Counted from the first letter of the stretch, positions 9,197-18,862 are shown. The stretch: DNA of 20,277 bases from Phlegmacium glaucopus (GCA_015039465.1 MU130598.1:1-20277), one strand, 5' to 3'. Numbers and translations are program-made. The notes: generated from the sequence alone by a model not told the origin.

Positions 9197-9998
9197 TCAG
9201 ACTTGGCCTGAGAATCTCCCTGGAATGCGCTGCGGTAAATCCCAACGATCGTTATCGTAATCGTAATCGTAATCCTCGACATGTGGTGCGTTAACAGGAA
9301 CAAGGCGCCAATGCTGCGTTGGGAATCCTTTCGACGGACGGAGTTTGACCTATGTGTATTGTGTCAAAAATGAACCATGAAAAAGCGAAAACGACATACA
9401 TCTCCGCGAGGTACAACGGGTGGTTCGGCATTCCAGAGCAGGTCGTAAGTCTGGAGCTTGATCTTAATGTGATAAAATGTTAGAATTACCTTTACGCCAG
9501 TAACACAGAAAGAGTAGCAAGACGTACTACAAATTCGCCGTTGCCTGCTGGTTCGATATCCCATACGGTTGGGCGGCGGTTGGTCACAACGGGTTCCCCA
9601 TTAACAGGGGCCTAGGCAGACGTTACATGAGACAAGTTATAACTAGGTAAGCTATGGACTCACGAAAGCTGCGGCAAATGTGTCCAGCATCTTGAGCCTA
9701 TTCAGGGCGAGGTTTTGGATGGTGTAACCACCATCTTGAGCATTTTGAATATTCCACTGTGGTTTGAAGCAGATAGTTATAGTATATTCGAAAGCAAGTG
9801 ACCGAGACTCAGACTTACTAACGCGAAATCGCCAATCTGTTCCCTGGTGCTGGAAACGATGACTGGGCCAGGAGCGAACTGCGCACGAGCGGTACTGTGA
9901 GATGCAACGTTCAAGATTTGGTAGACTCCCGGGTGAACCACTCCAGCAATAGCGCTGGCAGCGAAAAACAGAAGGGCAACTACGTATTTGGAGAACAT
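9197..9998 (-). CDS. Small secreted beta-trefoil-like protein, copy A (five exons)
   Basis: Exons on the minus strand, in order of transcription, are 9819-9998, 9664-9756, 9528-9611, 9400-9462 and 9197-9349. They join in frame to 190 residues plus TGA. Donors are GTAAGT, GTGAGT, GTACGT and GTATGT. MFSKYVVALLFFAASAIA is a clear signal peptide, with predicted cleavage near residue 18. The mature part shows a three-fold pattern of G.Y.I.N and W.I strands: GVYQILNVASHS, LWNIQNAQDGGYTIQN, VWDIEPAGNGEFVIKLQ and HWRLVPV. This fits a beta-trefoil of the I66/cospin type (fungal serine protease inhibitors) or a ricin-B-like lectin; which one cannot be told by eye. I66 members usually lack a signal peptide, so secretion would be unusual. 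The C-terminus carries a short Asp-Tyr repeat coded by a hexanucleotide microsatellite. The role could be defence or host interaction, but this is inference. Confidence 0.8.
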
Positions 9999-10113
9999 AG
10001 TTATGACGTGCTGTGAGCTTGTCAAGAGTTGTAGGCAATGCTAGGAGTCACTTGAGATGAGGGGCTGAGTTATCAAGCTTGAAGCTTTGAAATATTGCAG
10101 TCCCCTCCTTTCA

Positions 10114-10121
10114 TATTTATA
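10114..10121 (-). promoter_or_regulatory. TATA-like box of trefoil gene copy A
   Basis: The complement reads TATAAATA, 116 bp upstream of the ATG at 9998. The same octamer lies at exactly the same distance in copy B (13210-13217). In copy C (16725-16732) it reads CATAAATA. Conservation of spacing supports a core promoter role. Confidence 0.5.
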
Positions 10122-10874
10122 TCGTTGTGAGTATCCATACTGGGAACGTGGAAATATCCTTCGTGCCATGGGGCTGCTTACAAATTCTATGCGTCCATGT
10201 CTAGAACTTAGAAGCAGCGCCATGGCATAGATGCATAGAATTCTTGACGGCATGAATGCACGCTTCTATTGTTAAACTTGAATTTATAGTCAAAGATCTC
10301 TCTGGTAACCTATAATCGATGCATATTCTTCAATAACTATTACCCTATAGGATTTTTCATTTACGACGTTGGTAGGCGAGGAATTGCAAACACATAACTC
10401 ATCGACTTTCCAACAAAAAACCAATACAATTAAAAAGTATATTTGGCTAGTGCGGACCCAAGAAGCATATTAGTTGCCCACGTCTGTGCCACAAACACCA
10501 ACTTATAAATAAAAATTAAGGTGATAAAATTCTTCCTAACGTATGGCGATAAAACCTCGGGAGGTAGTAATCAGTCCTAGGTCAGGTCCCATCAGAGCTT
10601 CAAAGAAGCAGGTAACTTCAGGTAGCTTCAGGTTGAGATTGCTCTGAACGAGCTGGTATCGACTGAGGCACTTTAGCAGAGCAACAGAATGAACCTGCTC
10701 AGCCCTGCAGATGAGTCCCAAATTATGGACGAGGTCACGGATAATCGATGAAGCATCGATGAAGCTTTGAAGCTTTGAAGAGCGGTGTTAGATAGTGTTA
10801 GATGCATGAAACGCAGAGGAAAATGAAGCTCCGCTTCACAACATCCGAGTCCCATGTGACCATGGAGTTGCTGA

Positions 10875-11132
10875 CAGCCGTTTTCATAACGATAGGCCCC
10901 GACGTTTCTTCCTTGTTAGACCGTGTTTGGCTGTATCGGACGATCTGGTCCAAAAGAAGTATAAGCCGACGGTCTGCCGTCCGGGATCGGATTCTTCCAA
11001 ACGTTCGCCCATCCACGGCAGACCTCGGCAGACCTCGGCAGACCGTCGGCTCGTACTCCAGATCCTCCGATACAGCCAAACACGGTCTAAACAAGCAGGA
11101 AACGTCAGGGCCTATCGTTACGAAAACGGCTG
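10875..11132. mobile_element. Fold-back MITE with 74-75 bp terminal inverted repeats
   Basis: The left arm 10875-10948 begins CAGCCGTTTTCATAACGATA. The right arm 11058-11132 is its inverse with a few changes (CAGCCGTTTTCGTAACGATA on the complement). Pairing continues inward: 10964-10979 is the perfect inverse of 11036-11051, so most of the 258 bp can fold on itself. A 10-bp direct repeat, cggcagacct, occurs three times at 11016-11045. Units B and C lack it. The unit C site reads gttgctgaatgagtaag, so the flanks gttgctGA and GAatgag suggest a 2-bp GA target duplication. Open frames on both strands here are by-products of the inverted repeat. Confidence 0.85.
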
Positions 11133-11206
11133 GAATGAGTAAGTTATTCTCTCACCTTTGTTCAGAAATACGGTCGCCTTCCCCGAAATTCCTGCAGGGT
11201 TCACAG

Positions 11207-11236
11207 CATGAATGCATAATACCCTGTGCATTCATG
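11207..11236. repeat. Conserved 10-bp stem hairpin in unit A
   Basis: catgaatgca (11207-11216) and tgcattcatg (11227-11236) are perfect inverses around a 10-nt loop. The same hairpin occurs in unit C (17561-17590, perfect) and unit B (14055-14084, one arm mismatch). Its function is unknown. Confidence 0.6.
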
Positions 11237-12055
11237 TCGTCAAACTGGCTTCTAAGTTCCCGCTATGGTTTAATTTAGTATGGATAGGGTAAAATCATAC
11301 CAACAATTTGAGAACAAACCTTGAGCTTAAATAGCCATCAGCAAAGCAACAAGACGGGGACTCGGATAACATGTCGACCATGACACAACCATTCTAATGC
11401 CTTTCCATATCTCAGCAAGTATTATATTGCATAGGAAATATCCACCATCATGTATATCCCAAAGTTGTACTATAGCAGGAGATAGACAGATAGGGATCCA
11501 AGAATTGGATCCTCACCTGTCAACCTTCACTATTCAGCCCAAATCCATATTCCCTGACAAGAATTTCTGCGCGATGTAGTACAGTCAACAAACTGAGGGA
11601 TCAAAAGAGTCTTCCTTTATTGAGGGTAACTACGTTCGAACTGATCTCGTGGATTCTTTGGGTGCCAATGCTCGTAGAAGCTACCATCATAAGTCTTTCG
11701 CAGCGTCGCTAATTAAAGGACATGTTCTAGCTTCTCGTTCCAGTATCCCCATCAGACTGTTGTTTTGCCACTGTTGTACGGTGAATGGGCTGCTCAAAGA
11801 ATTAACAGCTAGGGGGTTGACGTTGATTTCGAGCCAAATCATTTGCATATTAGGCCTACTAGTATCAGGTGTGTCAAACAATACGGTGAGATTCTGTGGA
11901 CGTGGGTAGATATCCATTGCATGTCCTTTTTAATACACAGAGGCGTGAGGAGGATAAGGTGGGGACCATGGGGGTGGATGTTGAGGCAGAGTTAAATAGC
12001 GAGGAGCGATTGCTCTTGGGCACTGGAGCGCCAGTGTGGCGGGGCAGATCACAGA
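11237..12055. other. Distal part of unit A, no intact gene
   Basis: This stretch aligns by eye with 14085-14655 and 15400-15594 of unit B. An open stretch at 11640-11760 (LGANARRSYHHKSFAAS) matches the reading frame at 14480-14545 in unit B but is broken by a 1-nt length difference near 11745. About 0.7 kb present in unit B after 14650 is missing here. I see no intact gene. Confidence 0.55.
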
Positions 12056-12293
12056 ATTGGCACTCCGCGGTTAGGGATCATCGATTGGGCTTGCAATTTC
12101 AAGGCTCAGAGCACGGTAGGTAAGACAGAAGCTCTTTTCTTGTACAGAAAACCTGAAGATCACATTTACAGAGCATAGGTACAGAACACAGACTCATCAA
12201 CATATTGTACAAAAGGGGAAAACGAGGATCATGGCAGTGACAGGATACTAACCCATCAACGTATCGTGCCTAAGGGGACAGCATCAAGAAGCA

Positions 12294-13094
12294 TCAGATT
12301 TGGCCTGAGAGTCTCCCTGGGGCGCCCTCCGGTAAATCCCAACGATCGTTATCGTAATCGTAATCGTAATCCTCGACGTGTGGTGCGTTAACAGGAACAA
12401 GGCGCCAATGCTGCGTCGGGAATCCTCTCGACGGACGGAGTTTGACCTGTGTGTATGGTGTCAAAAATGAACCATGAAAAAAGCGAGAACGACATACATC
12501 TCCGCGAGGTACAACGGGTGGTTCGGCATTCCAGAGCAGGTCGTAAGCCTGGAGCTTGATCTTAATGTGATAAAATGTTAGAGTTACCTTTACGCCAGTA
12601 ACACAGAAAGAGTAGCAAGACGTACTACAAATTCGCCGTTGCCTGCTGGTTCGATATCCCATACGGTTGGGCGGCGGGGTCACAACGGGTTCCCCATTAA
12701 CAGGGGCCTAGGCAGACGTTACATGAGACAAGCTATAACCAGGTAAGCTATGGACTCACGAAAGCTGCGGCAAATGTGTCCAGCATCTTGAGCCTATTCA
12801 GGGCGAGGTTTTGGATGGTGTAACCATTATTTGGAGCATTTTGAATATTCCACTGTGGTTTGAAGCAGATAGTTATATTATGTTCGAAAGCAAGTGACCG
12901 GGACTCGGACTTACTAATTCGAAATCGCCAATCTGTTCCCTGGTGCTGGAAACGATGACTGGGCCGGGAGCGAACTGCGCACGAGCGGTACTGTGAGATG
13001 CGACGTTCAAGATTTGGTAGATCCCTGGGTGAACCACTCCAGCAATAGCGCTGGCGGCGAAAAACAGAAGGGCAACTACGTATTTGGAGAACAT
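12294..13094 (-). pseudogene. Secreted beta-trefoil-like protein, copy B, frameshifted
   Basis: Exon positions mirror copy A: 12915-13094, 12760-12852, about 12626-12707, 12498-12560 and 12294-12446. Splice sites are kept. Exon 1 codes the same signal peptide, ending GDFEL in place of GDFAL. In exon 3 the plus strand reads gcggcggggtcac near 12671-12682, where copy A has gcggcggttggtcac. This 2-nt loss shifts the frame before the VWDIEP strand, so all later trefoil strands are out of frame. Exon 5, read in its own frame, is still clean (VKLRPSRGFPTQHWRLVPV ... SGQI), which suggests recent loss or an assembly or sequencing error. Confidence 0.8.
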
Positions 13095-13209
13095 AGTTAT
13101 GACGTGCTGTGAGCTTGTCAAGAGTTGCAATCAATGCTAGGAGTCACTTGAGATGAAGAGGTGAGTTATCAAGCTTGAAGCTTTGAAGTATTGCAGTCCC
13201 TCCTTTCAA

Positions 13210-13217
13210 TATTTATA
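13210..13217 (-). promoter_or_regulatory. TATA-like box of trefoil copy B
   Basis: TATAAATA on the complement, 116 bp upstream of the ATG at 13094, is identical in sequence and spacing to copy A. Confidence 0.45.
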
Positions 13218-13239
13218 TCGTTGTGAGCATCCATACTAA

Positions 13240-14450
13240 ACCATACTGGGAACGTGGAAATATTCTATGCATTCATCCCATGGGGCTGCTTACAAATTCT
13301 ATGCATCCATGCCAAGAACTTAGAAGCAGCGCCATGGCATAGATGCGTAGAATTCTTGACGGCATGAATGCACGCTTCTATTGTTAAACTCCAATTTATA
13401 GTCAAATATCTCTCTGGTAACCTATAATCGATGCATATTCTTCAATAACTATTACCCCATAGGATTTTTCATTTACTACGTTGGTAGGCGAGGAATTGAA
13501 AACACATAACTCATCGACTTTCCGACAAAAAACCCATACAATTAAAAAGTATATTTGGCTAGTGCGGACCCAAGAAGCATATTAAGTTGCCCACGTCTGT
13601 GCCACAAACACCAACTTATAAATAAAAATTAAGGCGATAAAATTCTTCCTAACCTATGGCGATAAAACCTCGGGAGGTAGTAATCAGTCCTAGGTCAGGT
13701 CCCATCAGAGCTTCAAAGAAGCAGGTAACTGCAGGTTGAGATTGCTCTAAAATCGACTGGGGTACTTCAGCAGAGCAACATAATGAATATAGAGGCCCTC
13801 CTCAACCGTGCAGAACAAGTCCCAAATTATGGATGAGGTCAGGGATGAAGCATCGATGGCGCTTTGAACTTCTTTGAAGAGCGGTGTTGGATGCACGAAA
13901 TGCAGAGGAAAATGGAGCTAGATGGAGCTCTGCTTCACATCATTTAACCCGTCATCCTAGTCGCATGTGACCATAGTTGCTGAAAGAATAAGTTTTCTCT
14001 CACCTTTGTTCAGAAATACGGTCGCTTTCCCTGAAATTCCTCCTGGTTTGACGGCATGAATGCATACTATCCTGTGCCTTCATGTCATCAAACTAGCTCC
14101 TAAGTTCTCGCTATGGTTTAATTTAGTATGGATCAGGTAAGGTCGTACCAACAATTTGAGAACAAACCTTGACTTTGAATAGCCATCAGTCACAAGATGG
14201 GGACTCGGATAACATGTCGACCATGACATAAACATTCTAATGCCTTTCCGTATCTCAGCAAGTATTGTATTGCATAGGAAACATTCCTATCATCATGTAT
14301 ATCCTAAAGTCGTACTATAGAAAGAGATAGACAGGTGAGCATCGATTTCATAGAATTGGATCCTCACCTGTCAACCTTTACCTTCAGCCCCAAATCCGAT
14401 TTCTGCGTGATGTAGTACAGTAGACAAACTGACATATCCATAGAGTCTTC
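13240..14450. other. Non-coding middle of unit B
   Basis: No gene is seen. The stretch aligns with 10140-10874 plus 11133-11600 of unit A and with 16760-17970 of unit C. It includes the MITE empty site near 13980, the hairpin at 14055-14084, and an inverted pair of ATTCTATGCATC-type words near 13296-13353 that lies upstream of the trefoil gene. Confidence 0.55.
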
Positions 14451-14451
14451 C

Positions 14452-15173
14452 ATGATTGAGGGTAACTATGTTCGAACCGATCTCGTGGAATCTTTGGGTT
14501 CCAGTTCTCGTAGAAGCTACCATCATAAGTCTTTCGCAGCGCCACTACTTAAAGGAAATGTTCTAGCTTCTCGTTCCAGTATCCCCCGCCATACTGTCCT
14601 TTTGCCACTGTTGTATGGTGAATGGACTGCTCGAAGGATAATAGCTAGACATGCACAACTTGAACAAGCTTGATGTGTTGTTCTAAGTTCAAGCACCGCT
14701 TGTGGCGTCAATCACATGATTCACATCAACTTGTCGAAGCCCGTATTGACGAATTTCTAACAGATCAAGCAGAGCATTGTGGATGCCCAGATGGACGCCA
14801 TTATTATCTTTTCGTCCTCGTAGATTACTATATGTATTCTATTGCTGGTTGATATGAAGCATTTTGCAGACGGCGAGAGCATGATGCGGAGATTTGGTTT
14901 GATCTGTTGCAGGATGCATATCACCGTATTGTTTACCTACATGACGTCTCGCTACGTACCAACCAAGTCTCAGGCTCAGCGCTCAGCGCTCAATCTCGAT
15001 GGGATCATTCGTCATACCAACAAAATAAAACCATCTATCAAGGCCTTGACAGAGCTCTGGAGAATAGTCTGAACGCTCCAGGTAATGCGCCTTTAGATAC
15101 ATTATACGAAGTGAAGCCATCCTTCAAGATATATCCCATCAAGTACCAACCAAATTACTATTTCAGAACATGA
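14452..15173 (+). pseudogene. Remnant of an unrecognised protein-coding gene, found whole only in unit B
   Basis: Two stretches have coding character. The first, 14452-14672, is open in one frame and reads like a real protein (LLYGEWTARRIIARHAQLEQA) before a TGA. The second, in another frame, runs 14673-14833 (CGCPDGRHYYLFVLVDYY) and can join 14870-15173 across a GT..AG gap of 36 nt (14834-14869) to give RREHDAEIWFDLLQDAYHR and a Tyr-rich end, YPIKYQPNYYFRT. The joined second part has 154 codons. A 36-nt intron is short for this genome, and no splice sites connect the first part to the second, so a decayed gene is more likely than a working one. I do not recognise the family. The first part is also found, broken, in unit A (about 11614-11815); the second part is absent from A and C. 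Confidence 0.45.
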
Positions 15174-15594
15174 TGTTTTCCACTAACTTCACTGTCTCCG
15201 AGTCGTCGGTCCGGGTTACTTTCTGTGTGTATTTTATTCGAACTGACACACGATAGAACGGAAACGGCTTCTACGCTTTGCGCTGGTTGTGCACGCATCG
15301 ATGTGACTTACTCTTAGAAGGCAGAAATTATCACGTACGGTTGGCAGGCAGCTTCAACGAATGCTGTGGCTGGGATTCTCGGGCTGGCATCATTATTGGT
15401 TGGCATTTTCAGCCAAACCATTTCCTATCCGTCAAATAATATGTTGAGGTGGACGTGGGCAGAGGATCCATCGCATGTCCTCTGTAAGATACCGAAGCAC
15501 GAAGAGGAACAGGAGGGTGAATGTTAAGGCAGAGTGGAATAGCCAAGGGCGATTGTTCCTACTGGAACGCCGGTGGGGCGAGGCAGATCACATT
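15174..15594. other. End of unit B, no gene seen
   Basis: This is non-coding sequence after the gene remnant. From about 15400 (cagccaaaccattt) it again matches unit A (from about 11840), including the GGACGTGGG word and the stretch leading to the ATTGGC marker at 15595. Confidence 0.5.
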
Positions 15595-15819
15595 ATTGGC
15601 ACATCCGCGGGTAGCGATCATCGATCGGTCTTGAGAGCTTGAAATTTCAGAGCACGCTAGGTAAGACAAAGGTTCTTTTTTTGTACAGAAGAAATCTTGG
15701 AGATCACAGTTACAGAACACAGACTCATCAACATATTGTACACAAAGGAAACGCGGGGATCATGGCAGTGACAGATACTAACTACGTATCGTGCCTAAGG
15801 GGACAGCATCAAGAAGTAT

Positions 15820-16608
15820 TCAGATTTGGCCTGAGAATCTCCCTGGAATGCGCTGCGGTAAATCCCAACGATCGTAATCGTAATTCTCATCATGTGGCGC
15901 GTTAACAGGAACAAGGCGCCAATGCTCCGATGCACGTCCATCCGAACGCCGGAGTTTAACCTGTGTATATGGTGTCAAAAATGAACCATGAAAAGTGGGA
16001 ACGGCGTACAGCTCCGCGAGGCACAAGAGGTGGTTCAGCGTTCCAGAGCAGGTCGTAAGACTGGAGCTTGATCTTAACATGATAAAACGTTAGAATTACA
16101 TTTACGCCAGTAACACGGAAAGAGTAGCAAGACGTACTACAAATTCGCCGTTGCCTGCTGGTTCGATATCCCATACGGTTGGGTTGCGGTTGGTAAAAAC
16201 GGGTTCCCCATTATTAAAGCTCTAGGTAGACGTTACGTGAGACAAGCCATAACCAGGTGAGCTATGGACTCACGAGAACTGCCGCAAATGTGTCCAGCAT
16301 CAGAAGCCTATCCAGGGCGAGGTTTTCGATGGTGTAACCACCATCTTGAGCATTTTGAATATTCCACTGTGGTTTGAAGCAGATAGTTATAGTATATTCG
16401 AAAACAAATGAACGAGACTCAAACTTACTAACGCGAAATCGCCAATGTGTTCCCTGGTGCTGGAAACGATGACTGGGCCGGGAGCGAACTGCGCACGAGC
16501 GGTACTGTGAGATGCGACGTTCAAGATTTGGTAGATCCCTGGATGAACCACTCCAGCAATAGCGCTGGCAGCGAAAAACAGAAGGGCAACTACGTATTTG
16601 GAGAACAT
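15820..16608 (-). CDS. Small secreted beta-trefoil-like protein, copy C (five exons)
   Basis: Exons are 16429-16608, 16274-16366, 16138-16221, 16010-16072 and 15820-15960, joining in frame to 186 residues plus TGA. Donors are GTAAGT, GTGAGT, GTACGT and GTACGC. The signal peptide and first strand are almost identical to copy A (2 changes in 60 residues). The later exons differ far more: SFNNGEPVFTN for APVNGEPVVTN, and VKLRRSDGRASEHW for VKLRPSKGFPTQHW. Core trefoil strands such as VWDIEPAGNGEFV are kept. The Asp-Tyr tail is four residues shorter because the hexanucleotide repeat has fewer units. Family assignment as for copy A. The gene looks functional. Confidence 0.8.
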
Positions 16609-16724
16609 AGTTATGACGTGTTGTGAGATTGTCAAGAGTTGTAGGCAATGCTAGGAGTCACTCGAGATGAAGAGGTGAGTTATCAAGCTTGAAGGTTTGA
16701 AGTATTGCAGTCCCCTCCTTTCAA

Positions 16725-16732
16725 TATTTATG
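16725..16732 (-). promoter_or_regulatory. Degenerate TATA-like box of trefoil copy C
   Basis: The complement reads CATAAATA at 117 bp from the ATG, where copies A and B have TATAAATA. The first base change could weaken the promoter. Confidence 0.35.
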
Positions 16733-16739
16733 TCGTTGT

Positions 16740-18157
16740 GAGCATCCATACTAAACCATACTGGGAACGTGGAAATATTCTATGCATCCCATGGGGCTGC
16801 TTACAAATTCTATGCATCCAAGAACTTAGAAGCAGCGCCATGGCATAGATGCATAGAATTCTTGACGGCATGAATGCACGCTTCTATTGTTAAACTTGAA
16901 TTTACAGTCAAAGCTCTCTTATCACATAGGTTTGGTAATATAATCGATGCATATTCTTCAATAAATATTACCCCGTAGGATGTTTCATTTACTACGTTGG
17001 TAGGCGGTGAATTGCAAGCACATAACTCATAGACTTTCCAACACAAAACCCATATAATTAAAAGGTATATTTGGCTAATGCGGTACCAAGAAGCATATTA
17101 AGATGCCACTTCTGTGTCGCAAACACCGACTTATAAATAAAAATTAGGGTGATAAAATTCTTCCTATCCTATGGCGATAAAACCTCGGGAGGTAGTAATC
17201 AGCCATAGTCAGGCCCTCGGGCCCCAACAGGTCCCATCAGAGAAGCAAAGAAGCAGGTTGAGATTGCTCTCAACGAGCTGGTATCGACTGGGGCACTTCA
17301 GCAGGGCAACAGAATGAATAACGAGCGACACTGCAGATGAGTCCCAAATTATGGACGAGGTCACGGATAATCGATGAAGCATCGAGGAAGCTTTGAAGCT
17401 TTGAAGAGCGGTGTTAGACGTACGAAATGCAGAGGAAAATAGAGCTCCGCTCCACATCATCCGAGTCGCATGTGACCATGGAGTTGCTGAATGAGTAAGT
17501 CATTTCTCTCACCTTTCAGAAATCCGGTCGCTTTCCCCGAAATTCCTGCTGGTTTGACAGCATGAATGCATAATATCCTGTGCATTCATGTCGTCGAACT
17601 AGCTTCTAAGTTCTCCCCGTGTTCCAATTTAGTATGGATAAGGAAAAATGGTCCCAATATTTTGAGAACCGTGACAAACTTGAACTTGATAGCCATCAGC
17701 AGCAACTGAGCACAATTCACCTGATTGTGGAGACTCGACGTCGACTGTGACACAAACATTCTAATGCCTGAATGCACTACGTGACAGATGCCTTGTCAAA
17801 TCCCGAAGTCGTACTATAGAAAGAGATAGACATGTGAGGACGGCGATCCCTTTCATAAAATTGGCAGACCCGGTACGACTTACTCAGAGCAACCTTCAAG
17901 CTCCAAATCCATATTCCCTGACAAGGATTTCCGTGCGATAGCACAGTCAAAAAAATAACGTATCTATGGAGTCCTCTGAAGGTCGATGGAAGATTTGGCT
18001 GGTACCATGGGCTATTGCGCATGAGATGACCAGCCGGGCCGTCATTGAAATTGTTGGCGAACACGTGACTGTGGGTAGGCCTCATCGACATCCTTCCTGA
18101 GCTCAGCATCGTCGTCGTCGTCGTTTCCAGTACACCCCTCATTCCAGCCCATAAACA
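16740..18157. other. Upstream part of unit C and upstream region of the DUF7137-like gene
   Basis: No gene is seen. To about 17976 it is unit C sequence with the conserved hairpin at 17561-17590. From there to 18157 it is unique DNA with a short CGT microsatellite (about 18110-18123) and two CCAG acceptor-like sites just before the ATG. No exon coding a signal peptide could be found. Confidence 0.5.
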
Positions 18158-18862
18158 ATGGCATCTCCATCAACCCAAACACCTGCTCCATCCTCATCCC
18201 GCCCAACAGCCTCCACCAACTCAAGCACTTCTTTCTTTGTCATCCCCCAAACCGCACCAGCAGGTGGTTTAACCATAACTCAACCCCCACAAACGGCCAC
18301 TTCATTCTACAAAATTGCTCCTAGCCAACCTATTACTTTTGGTTGGAATATGACCTCTGTCATCGCTACTCCTACCCACTTGACTGTTTCTGCTGTATGC
18401 GATAATGGAAATACCTATCCTGTTGGACCCACGGATGGGATTATACCGGGTACTGCTAGTCAGGTTGTCTGGGATCTTTACGCTTATCAACAAGCCAATC
18501 CGAATAAACCATTGGCGCAAGCGACTTATACGTTGAATATTTGGGATGATAGGGGTCCAGGTGCACCGAGGAGACCTGGCTATTTGCAACCGAATAGTGC
18601 ATTGCAGTTTGCATTATATACGCCTGAGGCATATACTCCTCTCGCTAGCGGTAAGTAATCCTTCCGTCCTTTTCTTTCATTCATCCAAACGTGGAGAATA
18701 ATCTTTTTTATCTTGTTTACAGGCTGGTCATGTTCGGCATGTAACAGCGCAATGTCATACGCTGCCCACCCGGCCTTCATCAGTTTACTAGTCACTTTCT
18801 TCCTCATCTTCTTCTCAGGGTTCCACCTCATCCGAAGTTCATCAAGATCGATCCAGGCGTAG
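18158..18862 (+). CDS. DUF7137-like protein with C-terminal membrane helix, two exons
   Basis: Exons 18158-18650 and 18723-18862 join in frame to 210 residues. The intron is GTAAGT..ACAG, 72 nt. After a Ser/Thr/Pro-rich N-terminus, residues ~35-160 form a beta-rich domain with GGLTITQPPQ, SFYKIAPSQPITFGWN, GIIPGTASQVVWD and QATYTLNIWDDRG. This fits my recollection of the fungal DUF7137 family (unknown function). A Cys pair (WSCSACNS) precedes a single hydrophobic helix (AFISLLVTFFLIFFSGFHLI) and a short basic tail. An in-frame TAA at 18152 blocks extension from a continuous upstream frame, so the start is ATG 18158 unless a splice joins just after that stop. No signal peptide is visible. That may be real, or an upstream exon may have been lost beside the truncated repeat unit. 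Function unknown. Confidence 0.75.

Larger units (their letters stand above)
8960..12055. repeat. Tandem segmental duplication, unit A
   Basis: The unit starts at the ATTGGC that is also found at 12056 and 15595. It holds trefoil gene copy A (-), its upstream region, a fold-back MITE and a degraded distal part. Its 3096-bp step equals the distance between the ATGs of gene copies A and B. The left border coincides with the end of the DIRS-type element, and the part of the unit expected further left is absent. Confidence 0.85.
12056..15594. repeat. Tandem segmental duplication, unit B
   Basis: This is the second copy of the unit, with trefoil pseudogene copy B, the conserved hairpin at 14055-14084 and a distal part longer than in unit A because of the segment around 14650-15400. 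It has no MITE: the empty site is near 13977-13984. Confidence 0.85.
15595..17976. repeat. Tandem segmental duplication, unit C (truncated)
   Basis: This third copy starts at the ATTGGC marker and carries intact trefoil copy C. It follows units A and B to about gagtcctct near 17976, then the similarity stops about 180 bp before the DUF7137-like gene. It lacks the MITE (empty site at 17483-17490), the distal gene remnant, and a short stretch near 17768. Confidence 0.85.

Noticed and set aside
9652..10038. A 128-codon minus-strand frame overlapping trefoil copy A (also at 12748 and 16262)
   Set aside because: It mixes exon 2 with out-of-frame exon 1 and intron sequence; the spliced secreted-protein model explains all three copies better.
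10798..11278. Open frames on both strands around the MITE
   Set aside because: They arise from the long inverted repeats; each strand gives a mirrored version and no conserved protein is visible.
18302..18589. Minus-strand open frame within the DUF7137-like gene
   Set aside because: It is an antisense shadow of the coding exon with no family features.
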